Part shown: positions 1 through 10,189 of the stretch, one piece after another
Layout: every line of letters starts with the position of its first letter
Numbering within the stretch: the first letter of the stretch is position 1
DNA from: Isoetes taiwanensis
Lineage: Eukaryota; Streptophyta; Lycopodiopsida; Isoetales; Isoetaceae
Reading direction: 5' to 3'
Length of the DNA stretch: 64,000 bases
Assembly: GCA_021234155.1 (NCBI GenBank)
Contig: JAJEKV010000020.1
Span: 12,205,367-12,269,366, forward strand
Made by a program: the position numbers and the translations under genes
The notes under the pieces: model-generated
The model's input: only the letters and a program-made list of their open reading frames with translations
Told to the model about the DNA's origin: nothing
The model's database searches: none

Positions 1-899
1 CTGTTATACTTCGTTCAGTTGCGTATTGCTGCTCCAGATTGGGATATATATAATATAAGCATAGTGAATGTGGTTGATGTATAGAATGCGAGGTACATGA
101 TAGAATCATTTTATCACGAGGTACGCAGTACTTGTATGCGTACGTGCATGATACTTGTATGCGCTCAATGATGGCGCTCACAGTCCACCCCAATTGACTG
201 CATCAATAATTTTACTTTACTATAAAACAGAAACCATTCAGGGCTAGAGGTCATTCGTCTCCCATGGATTATTTTTCCTTCTTCTATTCACCACATCGAG
301 GCGTCAAGTGCTCAATGAGCCCTCGATCTTGTTGGTTGCCCACCGAAAGATAGGCATCTTCTTCTTGATCCTACCACTGCGAAGAAAAGCTTTGAAGCGC
401 GAGATTCATTACTTAGTAAATTGGTAGGTACTCAATCCACTCTGACCTTGGCTTCCTGGGCATGACATGAATATAGGGGATCACTATAGAATCAGAAGGC
501 AATTTAGTCTTGTTTCAACACCACTTATGACATCTTTTTGTCTATGAACCATGCTGTCATTTGTAGAAAGTCATGGCAGATTACCTCTTGAATCTGTGTA
601 TTGTATTAGAAGGTCCTTGTACAACACAGAATACAGAATCTCTTGTATATTCAGATGGTGTGTGTATATAACCACATATCTACAATATATTTTGAGAGAT
701 TTGATTTGTTTCCAGGCCTCTTGCTTGGTGAAAATGAAACATAAATGGAGCCAAGCATCCCTAATTTTCGTGCAACTTGAGGATGGAAGGGATGGGCATG
801 GCAGCTTGTCAGCAGTGCTGGCAGTCCACCTCCAGGTGAGGCTACCACGATACAAAAAGTATATTAAATCATGCATGGATTACAGATGGTGACATTCTC
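1..899. other. No gene seen
   Basis: This is mixed AT-rich sequence with only short shadow reading frames on both strands. I see no protein similarity, splice structure or repeat longer than a few tens of bases. It may be downstream flank of the DUF7869-like remnant that follows. Confidence 0.4.
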
Positions 900-2070
900 C
901 ATATGTCCTATTGGTGGTGTTATCATCTCGAATGCAAACTAGAGCCAACACCCTTTATGCATGCGGGATCAACTCACTGCTGGGCGTATACACAACCAGG
1001 AATGGTAAAATCGTGCGGCTTGATAGAACATTAGCCTCTGGAACAAATCACATTTTGAAGAATTTCCTCTTGTAGAACCCAAAATATATTTTAGAACTGT
1101 ATCTCAAAAAGGGCAAGAGCACAGCTCCATACTCAACACTTCCATTGCACTTTTCAACAAACTGGTTCTTGATTCTTACATATCCATGCTTGGGGAATAC
1201 CGGCTTTTGTTGAATATCTTCTTACTGGAGATCTTCAATCGGCATTCAGGAAGAATATATTTTAACTTTCCCTTAGTATCAAATGACTGAACCATATTCC
1301 ATCCACTCTTTTCCATTCTAACTTTCTTTGGAGAATGGCTGGAAACTAACTCTTTATGTGGGGCATTTGTTTAATCTCCGCCATAAATTTGAAAACAATA
1401 GTTCGGTATGCCCAACGAGAGCGTTGGCCTTACTCAGGGGATGAATCCCTTCACAAAAATCCCTTCAATTTGGAACTTCATCAACAAAGTAGGTGGGGAT
1501 TTTGCATTGCATTTCACTAACAAATGCAAGTAACTCACAGTAGTGTCAAAGCATCAAACCCGAACTCATCAAAGGTTGAAAAATTTCCAAATAAAGCATC
1601 AATATCATCATGGGTGTGGCCGACCATCCCATAAACCCACTTGGATCTCATCAGGCAACCAGCTAAGTCAAAATAAAGATGCGCGAAAAAAGACATACCT
1701 ATTTTTTGTTTTGCCACTATTTGCATTATCAAGTTGCAAATAGAGATTTCGGGGGAAGAGGGTTGAACACCTCGGGATTAGATTGTAGTTGAAGTATTTG
1801 GCAATACTTCTCCCATGGAAATAAGTTTACATCTTCAAAGGATTGATGTCTTGACTGCTTGCATCCATTTTGCAATCAGAGCTTACTACATAAGTCCACC
1901 TATCTTGTCCTCTTGCACCAATTCCAAGTTATGCAATATTCTAGAAAGTGAACCAATGTGGAAGTTTGAATCATCTTTTCCATAAATCAAGTGAAAAATG
2001 ACCATAGGCACGACCACCATGCCCATGAGTCAAAGCTCCTGTCAAACTGCTCTTCAAGCGACACCTCCCA
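900..2070 (-). pseudogene. DUF7869-like protein remnant
   Basis: Minus-strand remnant of a protein of the DUF7869 type, a domain found in uncharacterised, often transposon-associated proteins of plants, oomycetes and animals. What I see: the block LQLDNANSGKTKNRYVF (about 1745-1695) is followed by MVGHTHDDIDALFGNFS (about 1635-1575), the expected order of the family's LDN..KN and GHTHDDID motifs. Further downstream on the same strand, scattered phrases such as PHLLC, SSHSPKKV and a run ending near 950 fit the family's C-terminal half. Upstream, near 2000-2060, GALTHGHGGRAYGHFS fits the region before the LDN motif. The frame changes repeatedly and stops are frequent, so the gene is dead. The biochemical role of the domain is not established. 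It may belong with the DUF8039-like gene that follows, but nothing proves this. Confidence 0.55.
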
Positions 2071-3028
2071 TACAGATTTTGCTAGATGATGACTTCTAGG
2101 CACTAAAGTCTTAACCTGATCCATCTTATCATGTATTATACATAGATGATTTTAGGGAGACATTTGTGACAATGCTCTCCAATGCAATATTGACTCTGTA
2201 AGAGCATTGCTCTAGCATATGAGCCGACGTTGAATTGCAAGATTTCGTCTCTCTCTTTGTATCTTTTGTTTTTTCCAGCTTTTGCTTAATTACCACGCAG
2301 ATGTTGCATTTAGAGAATTTTGTATTTTTGCAATGCTAACATCTGGAAATTCCTTTTCCATATACTATAAAAGAGTTCAAGGCTCTGATTGTTCTGTAAG
2401 CTCTTCAAACGACTGCTCCAAACTTCTTTATGTATAAGCTTCTTATTAAGAATGGAAGGAAGCTTGCATTACATTTTCTCTTACATCATCTCTACCTCTT
2501 TTGCTCTATGGGGAATACTTTGACATTCTCCTGAATGAGTCTGTCTAGCACACATTCGGTGGCAGTGTAGTGTGAATCCCAGGCTTCTTAGAGCTAGTAT
2601 ATTTTATTCATTACCTTTCCACCTGCTTCAAATCTGTTTCTACCAATTGTAAAATGTTGACTGACCGATACCTAAAGCCATAAGCCACCCAGCCAGACAG
2701 AATTCCATCCCTTGAGCACTATCCTTGTCCTCTCCTTCTCCTGTAAGTCACACCCTAGCATCGTCAAAAATGTAACCCTTGCATTTGTATGGTTGAGATA
2801 AAAATTCTTTTTCTTAATTCACATACTTGATGCTTGGTAAGTTTCTTGTTGCAAGTATTTTTGCAGCAGCTTGTCTTCATGAACTTATTGATTGAAGTTG
2901 TGGAGCATAGCCTTTCCTCTTTGCTCTTTCCCTTGGGTTGTCTTGGAATCCTATGTGTGTAGGTATACTTCCTTTTTCGTTTGAATTGAGCCTGAATGTT
3001 GTCCTCAAAAAGATTCTGTTTCATATCC
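2071..3028. other. Non-coding gap between two minus-strand gene remnants
   Basis: AT-rich sequence without recognisable protein similarity. It lies directly downstream of the DUF8039-like stop codon and may hold that gene's 3' UTR. I see no repeat or terminal inverted repeat here. Confidence 0.35.
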
Positions 3029-4076
3029 TCATTTCTTTAGTTTTCGAGCTTGCAGATGTTGTGAGACAGTCCTTCCATCCTGCAGCATCACATCGCTATT
3101 TTCCCATTGTACAAGGTAATTTTCTGCTGGCCTTTCTGCACAAGCATGACATTTGAGATCCTCTGTAATTAGTGCAGGAAGGATCTTTCCCACACAGAGC
3201 CCCACCTTTGAGTCTCCTAAAAATTCATCGTCAACAGCATCCTGGGGATCACTGAAGACAATTATGGCCTCTGCATATTTACTTCGGTCACATGCATGAA
3301 GAATGTGGCAATGCTTATCCAAGAGATCAGTTCTTGAGAAACTAGGTGGTGGTTCATCATCATCTGATGCTATCCTGCGAGGAAAACGTGTACCTAGATC
3401 CATCATGGGATCAATTCCCCTTCATCGCATCGACATTGCCTCTACAGATTCTACATTCGAGGTCAGTGATGGAGTAGCTAAATCAATGGCATGATATCTT
3501 ATATCCTGCCGAGGCCATTCGATAAACGTGCCCACAGCCTCTTCAATGTTGTCAGCGCCATCACATGGAATCGGAAGGATGTGGCTAGGCACCACAGCCT
3601 CGGTAACTTGCACTGCTACGTTGAGTGCGTCAACATTCTTCCCATGGATGCAAGTTCTATTCACCCAGACACCCTTACCAACCACAGTATTATTACTGAC
3701 AAGGTTCACCATATTCTCTGTGCTGCTTACTGTTTGAAGGAGCGGAGCAGTCGACACTGAGTCTGATGATGTTGTGGAGGGACTACTAGGCAAGTTCGGG
3801 GTTTCAGTATCAGACGTTCCCGATGAGTAAGTTGGGGCTCCTTCACAGTATTTCACTTGATTTCGAGGCCATTCGATAAATGTCCCCACGGCTTCAGCAA
3901 TGTTATCTGCTCCCTCACACGGAATGGGAAGCACATGGGTGGGCACTATGGCTTCAGTGACCTCCACGACCACATTGCACCATGGAATGTTCCTGCCATG
4001 CAGATGGCCTCTATGCAATTCATGTCCCCTGGCAACTACCACATCCCCATCGACAAGGTTACGCAGGGGCCTTTTC
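3029..4076 (-). CDS. Tandem DUF8039-like protein, 3' exon (one in-frame TGA)
   Basis: Large 3' exon of a minus-strand gene. The exon start at 4076 is set by a good acceptor on the minus strand (TTGATTCTTACAG followed by GAAAAGG). It encodes two copies of a roughly 60-residue module. Copy 1 runs from LVDGDVVVARG to GTFIEWPRNQVKY, and copy 2 from NTVVGKGVWVN to GTFIEWPRQDIRY. Both carry the core VTEA.VP.H.LPIPC.GADNI.EAVGTFIEWPR, which matches the plant DUF8039 family, common in proteins of En/Spm-like transposon surroundings. A Ser/Thr/Pro-rich linker of about 50 residues separates the copies. After copy 2 comes a single TGA at 3424-3422. The same frame then stays open for 130 more residues, including a Cys-containing stretch (LKCHACAERP), to a stop at 3029. 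This could be a fresh pseudogene, a short C-terminus, or an unrecognised intron. The two copies are close enough to be a recent duplication. Function is unknown. Confidence 0.55.
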
Positions 4077-4188
4077 CTGTAAGAATCAATACACATATAT
4101 ATGTACTTGTTAAGGACATGCAACCCTCGATGACATATACTTAGTAAAAAAAAATAGCTTAAAATGTGAATGATATTATATCGCCATG

Positions 4189-4430
4189 AGACAAATGGCG
4201 CTAAATGTGCCCATTTACTTAAATGAAGGCAGCCACACATTTACCTTTAAATGGCGAATGGGCCCATTTACCGTCAATGGGCCACGTTTAAATGGAGCAA
4301 GCCATTTTCCTTTAAATGGAGGCGCTCCATTTTCGCGGAAAATTACGCAAATGGCGCCGGTTTTTAAAGGAAAATGCATACAGTTGCCCATTTAAACGAA
4401 AGTGGCCCATTGACAGGTAAATGGCATCTT
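4189..4430. repeat. AAATGGC/GCCATTT inverted-word cluster 1
   Basis: About twelve copies of the word AAATGG(C) or its complement (G)CCATTT lie in roughly 240 bp. They are commonly extended as TTTAAATGG and CCCATTTAC and face each other, so many short stem-loops are possible. The cluster lies just inside the 3' splice site of the DUF8039-like exon, within the presumed intron. Confidence 0.75.
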
Positions 4431-5689
4431 TAATCTAAATGCTATATCTAATAGCTAGAGTTATGGATTCCTATTACTACAAGATTCAGCAAGACATCAA
4501 TTGTTGAGAACTTGTCTACTGAACAAGATAGAGAAGATCTACCCTTAAACATATTAAAACATTTGACATCCCACGCCCCTACATTTAACATATTAAAACA
4601 TTTAACATACTAGAACCTAATAGCCTCTAACCCGAGGTCATTGACGATTCGGATCCGCCATATCGTAGAATGCCCAAAGAATTTGGACAAGCGTCAATAA
4701 CTGACAAGTCCGACAAGCTACCTCAAGAACCGGACAAGCGCTCAATAACGGACAAGTCCGACAAGCTACCAAGAAACGGACAAGCTCGGAAAATGAAGAC
4801 GAAGCCACTAGAATGAAGCCAAGTTACCAAGAATGAAGCCGAAGCAAAAGAAAGGCAAGCGCCAAGCCGGGCGACTCGCATCGACCGAACCAACGCCTAA
4901 GACTAATAGACGCCTGAGAAGCGCGCCGCTGTCGACCAAGAGATCTAAGGCGCAAATACCTACGTAATATTGAAACGAGGACGAGGTGCATAAAATCGCG
5001 AACATACCTGAGTCGACGATAGCCTTCTATCGACCATGTTCCGCCTCGACAAACAGACAATAAAAGGCGCCCATTATGAAGTGGACAAAGGCAAATTTAA
5101 AGTTCAAAATACGGGGGGCAAATTCAAATTTCAAATTTGAGCTGGCAAAGGCAAGGACAAGGGCGGCGGACCTAATGACTCAAACTAAAAATTTATAATG
5201 AGGAACGGGGGAGAGACTTGACGGGGAAAATTCAAATTTTTAAAATTTGAGAGATCTGGACGGGCAAGGCGGAAAATTCAAAATTTTCAAAATTTCGAGA
5301 TCTGACGGGCGCCAAGAATTTGAAGAGATCTGGCAAGTGTAAAATGGCGCCCACTTTTTTTTTCTTTTTGAAAAGCTTTTCTTTTTCTTTTTCTTTTTTT
5401 CTTTTTCCAATTTTCATTTTCAATTTCATTGTTTTTCTCCCCGATCCGCCTTCCGCTTCTTCCGTCAAGGCAAAGTTTAGCGCTTTGCACACTCTCTCTC
5501 CTATTCAAACATTTTTCTCTAGCTCGCTTGATCCGGAGCGCTTCGGAAAAAAGTGGAGTAGGATTTATAACCTGGCCCGGTGACTTTTATACGCTTATAC
5601 AATGGCGCAATCTTCGATCAAAATCCAGAGCCGTGCGTTTAGTATCATTTGTTTCTATTCTTATCGATTTGTAGTGTCTTAGGTAATCA

Positions 5690-6120
5690 GAATGGCGCCG
5701 GACGCCATTTCTTTAGAGAGGGTGGCATTTGTAGCGGCCTTTCCTCCTATAGTTTATGAAATGGCGCAGTGCCTATTTCCATAATGTCTTAATTTTTCTT
5801 GTAGAAGCCCGGACCCATAGAAGAGTAAATGCATGATCCGCCGCCATTTGCTTTTAGTAAGGATCCATAATAGACTAAATTTAAGCCATTTGCTTTACTA
5901 TATAAAAGTTAAATGGCAGTGCGCCATTTAGTTAAAATGGCCAGTGCCATTTAGTAAAGACGCCCATTTAGTGTAAATGGCGCACCTGCGACATTTAACT
6001 TTTATATAGTAGAGCAAATGGCCATTTAGACTAATGATAGGTTATTTAGTCTAAAATGAGTGCCCATTTAGTCTAAATGCCGTATTTGTTTTAACTTTCT
6101 AGCACATGCCATTTCTCTCA
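5690..6120. repeat. AAATGGC/GCCATTT inverted-word cluster 2
   Basis: A second cluster with the same core but its own extension, mainly CCATTTAGTCTAAATGG and GCCATTTGCTTTA. It also contains longer complementary pieces around TTTGCTTTACTATATAAAAG and its partner near 5998-6020. It ends beside the donor site of the candidate minus-strand exon at 6131-6418. Confidence 0.75.
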
Positions 6121-6130
6121 CCATGCTTAC

Positions 6131-6418
6131 CTCGCAAATGCTAGTGCTACCAAGAAATGGAACGGTGACTTCGAGGACCATACTCCTCACTGGAAGGTCT
6201 TGGTGTATGGAGATTGTTAGAGCCATACCCTTGACTGAAGGCGTAGACCCAACGAAGGGAGACAAGAGGCGAGAACTTTGCCTCCTTGTCAAATCAGGTA
6301 GAGGTGAAGAAGGAGCCTCATCCGGGGCCCTGGGATGGGCATCATTGTCAACATGAGGGAAACCAAGAAACAAGGAAGACTTGACTTTCTTGGTTGCACT
6401 GTTGGAGGATCCGGCCAT
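6131..6418 (-). CDS. Candidate upstream exon on minus strand
   Basis: Open frame of 96 codons on the minus strand. It begins at an ATG (6418, MAGSSNSATKKVKSSLFLGF) and runs into a consensus donor, GCGAG followed by GTAAGC at 6130. Composition is Ser/Pro-rich with a hydrophobic segment near the end (MVLEVTVPFLGSTSIC). I do not recognise a domain. It lies on the same strand as the DUF8039-like exon and could be the 5' exon of that gene. The coding phase requires at least one more exon between them, for example near 5010-5040. The opposite strand is also partly open here, so the call is tentative. Confidence 0.3.
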
Positions 6419-6467
6419 CGGCAAAGATTGATCTCTATTGCATGGATTGAAGTGCTACGAGCCCGCA

Positions 6468-7690
6468 ATGATGGAATCCAAAGATAAAGGACCGCTACCG
6501 GGCCAAGAAGAAAGGTTGGTCACGCCATCTTATGAGTCCAGAGAGCAAGCAGACATCCAAGGCACGATAGAGATCCTCAAAGGATTCGGTGATTCGCGAG
6601 CCGCAATGGACATGTCCAAAAACCCGCGGTCCTACATTGTAAGAGCAAAGATCTCAGGCAACATGCCAGCAATAATGGATAGCAGATGGCTGCTGGGAGA
6701 GATGCAAAGAAAAGGTGGAAAAGGTAAACCAGCCACCAGAGTTTGCAAAGTATCAAAAACAGTCGGAGGTGATGAATTACAAAGGGATACAGAACAAGAA
6801 GGAGGACGAGAAGATGAAAGGAGAGATGAGGCTGATGATCATCCGGACGAGAAGAGGGATGAGGCAGATGCTCACAAACATGATTCTCCCGTGAAGTCCA
6901 CTGAGAAGCCTGCTGATGAGAAGCCTGCTGATAGTGACCGCACTATTAGTGACAATAAGGAGGCTACAAAGCACATAAGAAATGTAGCATCAACAGCAGA
7001 TAGCACTCCACCAAAGAGAAAGCGAGAAACAAAAGCACAGGTAAGGGCCAGGAAATTACAAAAGATTGCAGATCTTGAAGTGCCCGAGGAACTAAAGATG
7101 GACCGTGACGCCGAAGAAGAAATGGCAGAGGAAACACTACAGAAAATACAAAAGCACGGCCACATGTTCCCCCTTGGAGTCACATACACCAGAAGAATAT
7201 CTATCTGGGATCTAGAAGAGGCCCCACCTAATATGACCGCCAGGGTTATCAACCCCGAGCATGTTAGGAGGCTCTGCAAATCATTTGCTGAGGATCCACA
7301 CCCGGTATTCACTCCAGCAGATGTGGTGCCCTTCGATCCGGATACAAAGGAGTTGCTGAGCTGGTCACAGGAATCTGATCTAATTCGGAGAAGATTTTAT
7401 ATTATCAATGGTAATCATTCGGCCGCCGCCGCCGCCGCCGGTGCGTGAAGTTGGGGACAGAGGATGCTAGAGCTGAGCTCAGCAAGATCTATGCCAATAG
7501 AATATGCGTAGTTCTTTCGAGAGATCTGACCTGGACCTTCTTCACCGGGTGGATGTGAATGATATAGTAGCAAAGACCGCCTTCAAGGAACCATATGTGG
7601 ATCGATCCACCATCTTCGCAAGCGCACTGTGAATGCGGAAGACCAAAGCACCGCCGGTAAAGGACAGCCAAGAAGTGACGAAAGTACAAG
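6468..7690 (+). CDS. ParB/sulfiredoxin-like fold protein, first large exon
   Basis: The frame is open from 6432; the first ATG codons are at 6468 and 6471. The N-terminal third (MMESKDKGPLPGQEERLVTP) has no known match. The middle is highly charged and probably disordered (EGGREDERRDEADD; repeated DEKPAD units near 6900). A short basic stretch (PPKRKRETKAQ, about 7010) could be a nuclear localisation signal. The C-terminal part, from about 7160, reads VINPEHVRRLCKSFAEDP and then FYIINGNHSAAAAA. This fits the ParB-type layout, in which the HVRRLCKSF helix is followed by a Y.I.DGNH..AA box. After a GCC run coding poly-Ala at 7423-7440 the frame slips, but coding similarity continues (ARAELSKIYANRICVV, then VNDIVAKTAFKEPYVDRSTIF) to a donor-like AAG|GTAATG near 7690. 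ParB-like proteins bind or cut DNA, or hydrolyse CTP; the activity here is unknown. The gene is probably no longer intact. Confidence 0.45.
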
Positions 7691-7945
7691 GTAATGCGCT
7701 TTACATCTCCTTAGCCATACATTTATCTAAAATGGCGCCGCCATTTCCCTCAAATGGCGCTTATTTCCCTCAAATGGCGCAGCTCGCTGCTATTTCAATC
7801 GGGCGCAGCAGCAATTTGCTGCGCTTTTCCCTCAAATGGCGTAGCCGCCATTTGAGTTGAAATAGCAGAAAATGCTGCCATTTGAGGGAAATAGCGCAAA
7901 GCGCCATTTGAGTTGAAACAATTGAAATTTAACATCGCCAGCTTT
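7691..7945 (+). other. Intron-like interval with AAATGGC cluster 3
   Basis: It lies between the donor-like AAG|GTAATG and a tract leading to GCAAAG near 7950, after which coding-like sequence resumes (MAHKIRGANTKDVNRFVFMP). It is filled by AAATGGC words extended as CCCTCAAATGGCG and GCCATTTGAGTTGAAATAG, a third extension type. The intron boundaries are inferred. Confidence 0.4.
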
Positions 7946-7949
7946 TGCA

Positions 7950-9481
7950 AAGACTACCTTGAAATGGCGCATAAGATTCGAGGGGCAAACACCAAGGATG
8001 TCAATCGGTTTGTCTTCATGCCGATGATATATATGCACTCTTCCCACGATGTGGAACAAATGGAGGAAGGGAGAACTTAAGGACAATAGGGTCAAGCTAT
8101 AGTAATCAATTTTGCTAAAGACAAAGATTACTTCAAAGGACAACTACCTTAGATGCATGAGGGGCTTGGACTATGATGATTGTAGAAAGGTCTTCAAGAA
8201 GCTTTAAGCGGGATATATACGCCAAAGTCACCCAGATTACAAAGGCGCAGAATTTCTTCAAGACGAGGGCCAGAACTTAAGAATACTTGCTTACTTGAAG
8301 AAGGAGATAATCGCGACTTCATTGCAGATCAAATTGGCACTAAGTACAAGAAATTGAGGACCTACCGGAAGGCCACGCACCACTTCTCGATAATACACTT
8401 CTGGCTTGGGGAGTATGCCACCATAAGTGGGTACGTGAAGGAATACTCAAAGAGGGGGTTCATGGTAACATGCCATTCTCCTTGGCCGTGATCCATTCAA
8501 AAATCCTTCACCAAAAGAGAAGGACCCGCCAAGATGGCTTGTGGAGCATGTCACCGCCGGGATTCCGCAGAAGAACATGCGCTTATACCGCCAAAGATGA
8601 TATGTTTAGATGCAAGGCAGCCTTTTACTCCAGCTTTGGAATAGTGAGACCGTGAAGCTGTTCTTCAATTACGCCTCACGATGATGTGATGTAGAGACAT
8701 ATTGATTCTATGTTTCGTCAGCCTGAGCATAACTTACTATTTGCCGCCGCTTTGAAAGACTAGAATCCAGGTCAAGAGTGTTTGTAGGAATCTATGAAGA
8801 GGAGACTGGAGCTGTGTGGTTCAGAATCAAAGAGCCACAAGCTCGTGATTTGCTACGAGGATTTCAAGACAGACGGGAGAGCCCTCGACGAAGACCCGAC
8901 CTCGTGCTATATGGCTTAATTATCCTAGAAAGTTTCCCGAAATTCCTCCTATTCCTAAGGAAGCATTCGGAAGTGAGGGCTTATGTTATGGCTAAAAAAA
9001 CTCATGCAAGATGTGTTTAAGTGGAGTTGGCGTGGTATGGAGGGAGAATATCCGGTGCATAAACAGATTGGTCCCAAGAATCGCGTTTCTACCTTGTTGA
9101 TAAGCTTCCCCCTCAAGGTAACATCGCATTCAGATTTTTTTCTCCGTGGAGCCTTCTCTAGGGCATCCCTTCATGTAGGAAGAATCGCAGGTGTCATAAT
9201 GAAAGCATGACTTAGGAAAGTTGAAATGCGAAGCGGCATTCCGGTAGGGTCGAGAACGCCATGTACCCCCGCTTGACCCAAAGGCCATTGACCAACGCCA
9301 ACGGAAGTCTTGACTTTGCAAGATGGTCAATCTTTAAGGGGCAGACGAAGAAGCTTCTCATACGAGAAAGGTGAGACGCCGGGCCAAGGTGGAGCAGAAA
9401 GCAGACCAAATTGACCGCAAGAAAATTAACCCCGCCGACTATGAGCAAGTCGATGATGAACACTTCGACAAAGACTATTAA
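7950..9481 (+). pseudogene. 3' part of ParB-like gene, decayed
   Basis: Plus-strand coding-like sequence continues in shifting frames. MAHKIRGANTKDVNRFVFMP is at 7970-8030, and YLRCMRGLDYDDCRKVFKKL is at 8145-8206. VFVGIYEEETGAVWFRIKEP is at about 8780-8838, and MQDVFKWSWRGMEGEYPVHK at about 9004-9063. The C-terminus IDRKKINPADYEQVDDEHFD ends with a stop near 9480. The acidic final segment resembles a natural protein end. Stops and frame changes occur several times, so the copy is broken unless many tiny introns are present. I do not recognise a domain in this part. The IYEEETGAVWFR phrase suggests a small beta-rich domain. Confidence 0.4.
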
Positions 9482-9559
9482 AAAATTCTCTGCTTTGAAA
9501 AAATTGTATCTTACATAATATTTCTATTAATATATATCTACATGGCCTTCTGAAAATGT

Positions 9560-9800
9560 GTTATCTATAGCAAAATGGCGCGAGAGCACTATTTGCTTGG
9601 GTTCATCGCTCATGCAAATAGCTACCGCACTATTTGCTCGGCTTACACCTTTGAAGTAAATAGCGGCGTCAAGACTATTTGTTTGTTTCATCGCTCAAGC
9701 AAATAGCTACCTGCACCATTTGTTTCCTTTCATCGTTATAGCAAATAGCGCGCTTGGCGCCATTTGCTTTGTGGTTATTTAAGCTAAAGAGAGGCCGCTA
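9560..9800. repeat. AAATGGC/AAATAGC inverted-word cluster 4
   Basis: This fourth cluster lies downstream of the plus-strand gene. The core alternates between AAATGGC and AAATAGC, with extension GCAAATAGC and CCATTTGCTTG. Complementary words face each other, again allowing many short hairpins. Confidence 0.7.
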
Positions 9801-10136
9801 CCATTTTGTTTGCTTTGTGGCGCTTTTTGGCAATTTAATATCTGCTTTGTGGTTCTCGGCCGCTTTTCCTCATACTTTCCGTAAATGGTTTATACTTCTT
9901 TTCCTCGACAACTAAAACCGCTATATTTTATTATATTAAATGTAGCGGTTTTGCATGATAACCGGTTTCTTTTTAAGTAAATAGTGCCATATCTAGCCAT
10001 AAATGTGTGATAAAACAGGTAAGAAACCGATTTCAACAGAAATTGGAATCAATGAAATTTCCAACTTTAATGAAACCGCTTAAAGATAAGAATAAAAAAG
10101 CATTTTATCGATGGATCCCACTTATAACGTGGATGT

Positions 10137-10160
10137 AGGGTTAGGGTTAGGGTTAGGTTT
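10137..10160 (+). repeat. Short (TTAGGG)n-like tract
   Basis: Roughly four units of GGGTTA are followed by GGTTTTT. It is too short to be a telomere. It sits at the boundary between AT-rich sequence and the GC-rich subterminal block of the CACTA-like end. Confidence 0.7.
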
Positions 10161-10189
10161 TTATTTGGCAAAAAAAAATTCCTTCGTCA

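Larger units (their letters stand above)
4077..6130 (-). other. Intron-like interval of the DUF8039-like gene
   Basis: The interval is bounded by a minus-strand donor (GCGAG then GTAAGC at 6130) and an acceptor (TTCTTACAG at 4077), so it could be one long intron or several. A second good minus-strand donor (GACTCAG then GTATGT) near 5010 allows a small exon in between. Contents in order: AAATGGC cluster 1; tandem CATTTAACATATTAAAA units at about 4547-4615; a duplicated GACAAGTCCGACAAGCTACC block at about 4700 and 4750; short AAATTTGAGATCTG inverted words at 5095-5310; a pyrimidine tract at 5352-5415; and AAATGGC cluster 2. The exon linkage is inference; the phase of the two outer exons does not match without a further exon. 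Confidence 0.35.

Noticed and set aside
4474-4483. CACTA left terminus (ACTACAAG)
   Set aside because: The first base is wrong, no subterminal GACGTCG repeats follow, and it lies inside the presumed intron.
5320-5583. Gene from the Phe/Ser-rich open frame
   Set aside because: The frame is produced by a pyrimidine tract (CTTTTT repeats) and has no protein features.
10137-10160. Telomere
   Set aside because: Only about four TTAGGG-like units inside ordinary sequence.
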